64,000 bases of DNA from Asticcacaulis sp. AC466 (GTDB lineage: Bacteria; Pseudomonadota; Alphaproteobacteria; Caulobacterales; Caulobacteraceae). Positions 63,157 through 64,000 of this stretch are shown here, piece by piece. Position 1 is the stretch's first letter. The number at the start of each line of letters is the position of its first letter. Made by a program: the position numbers and the translations under genes. The stretch is from assembly GCF_000495815.1 (NCBI RefSeq), contig NZ_AWGE01000021.1:1-64000 (forward strand). Direction: 5' to 3'. The notes under the pieces are model-generated. The model was not told the origin of the DNA and ran no database searches. It worked only from the letters and a program-made list of their open reading frames with translations.

Positions 63157-64000
63157 ATGATTGACTGGACATTGCTGCGCTCCTTTCTCGCCACGGTCGA
63201 CTATGGATCGCTATCGGCCGCTGCCACCGCCACAGGCACGACTCAACCGACGCTGAGCCGACATATCCGAGAGTTGGAATCGGTCGTCGGCACCCCGCTG
63301 TTCCATCGCTCAGTCAGGGGGCTTGAGCCGACGGAAGCGGCGCTTGCCCTGGTCGATGATGCCCGCCTGATGGGACAGGCGGCCGAGGCGCTGGCCCTGA
63401 AAGCCCAGGGCAAGGGAGAAACCCTGCGCGGCACGGTGCGCATCACGGCCTCGGTCGTGGTGTCCAATCTGATCCTGCCACCGATTGTCGCCGATCTACG
63501 CCAGGCAGAACCGTTGATACAGATCGAGCTGGTTGCCTCCGATACCGCGCAAAATCTGTTGCGCCGGGATGCCGATATCGCCTTGCGCATGTTCGATCCG
63601 ACACAGAACGCATTGATTGCGCGCAAGCTGGGCGACACGCCGCTTGGTCTGTATGCCACCACCGACTACCTGAACCGACGCGGCCGGCCGCAGACGCTCA
63701 CCGACCTTTTGACGCATGATGTTATTGGCTTCGATCGCGCGGAAGACATTATCAAAGGATATGCGGCCCATGGCTTTGCCGTGACGCGCAATCAGTTCCC
63801 TGTGCGAACCGACGACCAGATGGTCTGCTGGCACCTGCTGCTGGCCGGTGCCGGCATAGGGTTCGCGCAGGACCTGCTGGCCGGTGCGCGCCCACAGCTG
63901 GAGCGGCTCCATCTCGGCATGCGGCTGCCGGCCCTGCCCGTCTGGCTGGTCATGCACGAAGAGGTGCGCAGCAATGCCCGTATCCGTCGTGTCGCCGATT
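63157..64000 (+). CDS. LysR-family regulator, cut by the window end
   Basis: The first 281 codons are present and the frame is open at the end. The HTH is in SLSAAATATGTTQPTLSRHI at residues 17-36, followed by the typical ELESVVGTPLF. The effector domain begins near residue 90 (GTVRITASVVVSNLILPPIV). It has no homologue for substrate prediction that I can name. It is divergent from the epimerase-like gene, with a LysR-type dyad between them. Confidence 0.9.
   Translation, partial: MIDWTLLRSFLATVDYGSLSAAATATGTTQPTLSRHIRELESVVGTPLFHRSVRGLEPTEAALALVDDARLMGQAAEALALKAQGKGETLRGTVRITASVVVSNLILPPIVADLRQAEPLIQIELVASDTAQNLLRRDADIALRMFDPTQNALIARKLGDTPLGLYATTDYLNRRGRPQTLTDLLTHDVIGFDRAEDIIKGYAAHGFAVTRNQFPVRTDDQMVCWHLLLAGAGIGFAQDLLAGARPQLERLHLGMRLPALPVWLVMHEEVRSNARIRRVAD

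Overview
The window looks like a chromosomal segment of an alphaproteobacterium of the Caulobacteraceae, with an Asticcacaulis-like gene content. Evidence: GC-rich coding DNA, a Caulobacter-type RecA, two LexA sites of the alphaproteobacterial form GTTC-N7-GTTC, a very long TonB-dependent receptor followed by tryptophan halogenase, SapC and cupin genes, and several secreted enzymes for plant polysaccharides. The genus is an inference; no rRNA is present. I see no insertion sequence, prophage, CRISPR array or rRNA operon. There is one tRNA, tRNA-Ser(GGA).

Left part (1-14.5 kb): a CPBP protease, an RNA methyltransferase, a SRPBCC/ArsR pair, icd, two CE2-like SGNH esterases flanking a zinc metallopeptidase, a DUF2939 protein, an AEC transporter, an SDR, then alaS and recA. 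recA has a clear SOS promoter.

Middle (14.7-37.8 kb): two tandem DUF885 proteins with Tat-like signals, a methyltransferase, Cu/Zn superoxide dismutase with an isochorismatase-fold protein, a small zinc-ribbon gene whose promoter is overlaid by a perfect LexA box, typA, a cold-shock gene with a long AT-rich leader, a cyclophilin lipoprotein, an S9 peptidase, a hybrid histidine kinase, a glycine-zipper protein, a FAH-family enzyme, an ionotropic-glutamate-receptor-like protein linked to a HELVH protein and nnrD, and msrA.

From 37.8 to 42.5 kb, just after tRNA-Ser, lies a mosaic stretch. It holds two further ArsR/SRPBCC pairs, an NTF2-like/HxlR pair with a decayed SDR tail, a stand-alone ClpP and the C-terminal third of an MFS transporter. 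It looks like a site of repeated gain and loss.

The right part begins with the carbohydrate-linked locus (TonB receptor, tryptophan halogenase, SapC, cupin_8; 42.5-49.2 kb). It continues with nitronate monooxygenase, a UDG-family protein, a triple YbjQ-domain protein, a GH27 alpha-galactosidase, two LuxR solos, an SRAP/YedK protein with an altered active site, a CLC channel, a TetR/SDR pair with two identical operators, a PPP-family phosphatase, an NAD-binding epimerase-like protein and a LysR regulator cut by the window end.

The observations most worth following are the SOS-controlled zinc-ribbon gene, the glutamate-receptor-like protein without a K+ filter, the YedK homologue with His replaced by Arg, the 20-bp-armed inverted repeat upstream of the halogenase gene, and the triple YbjQ protein.
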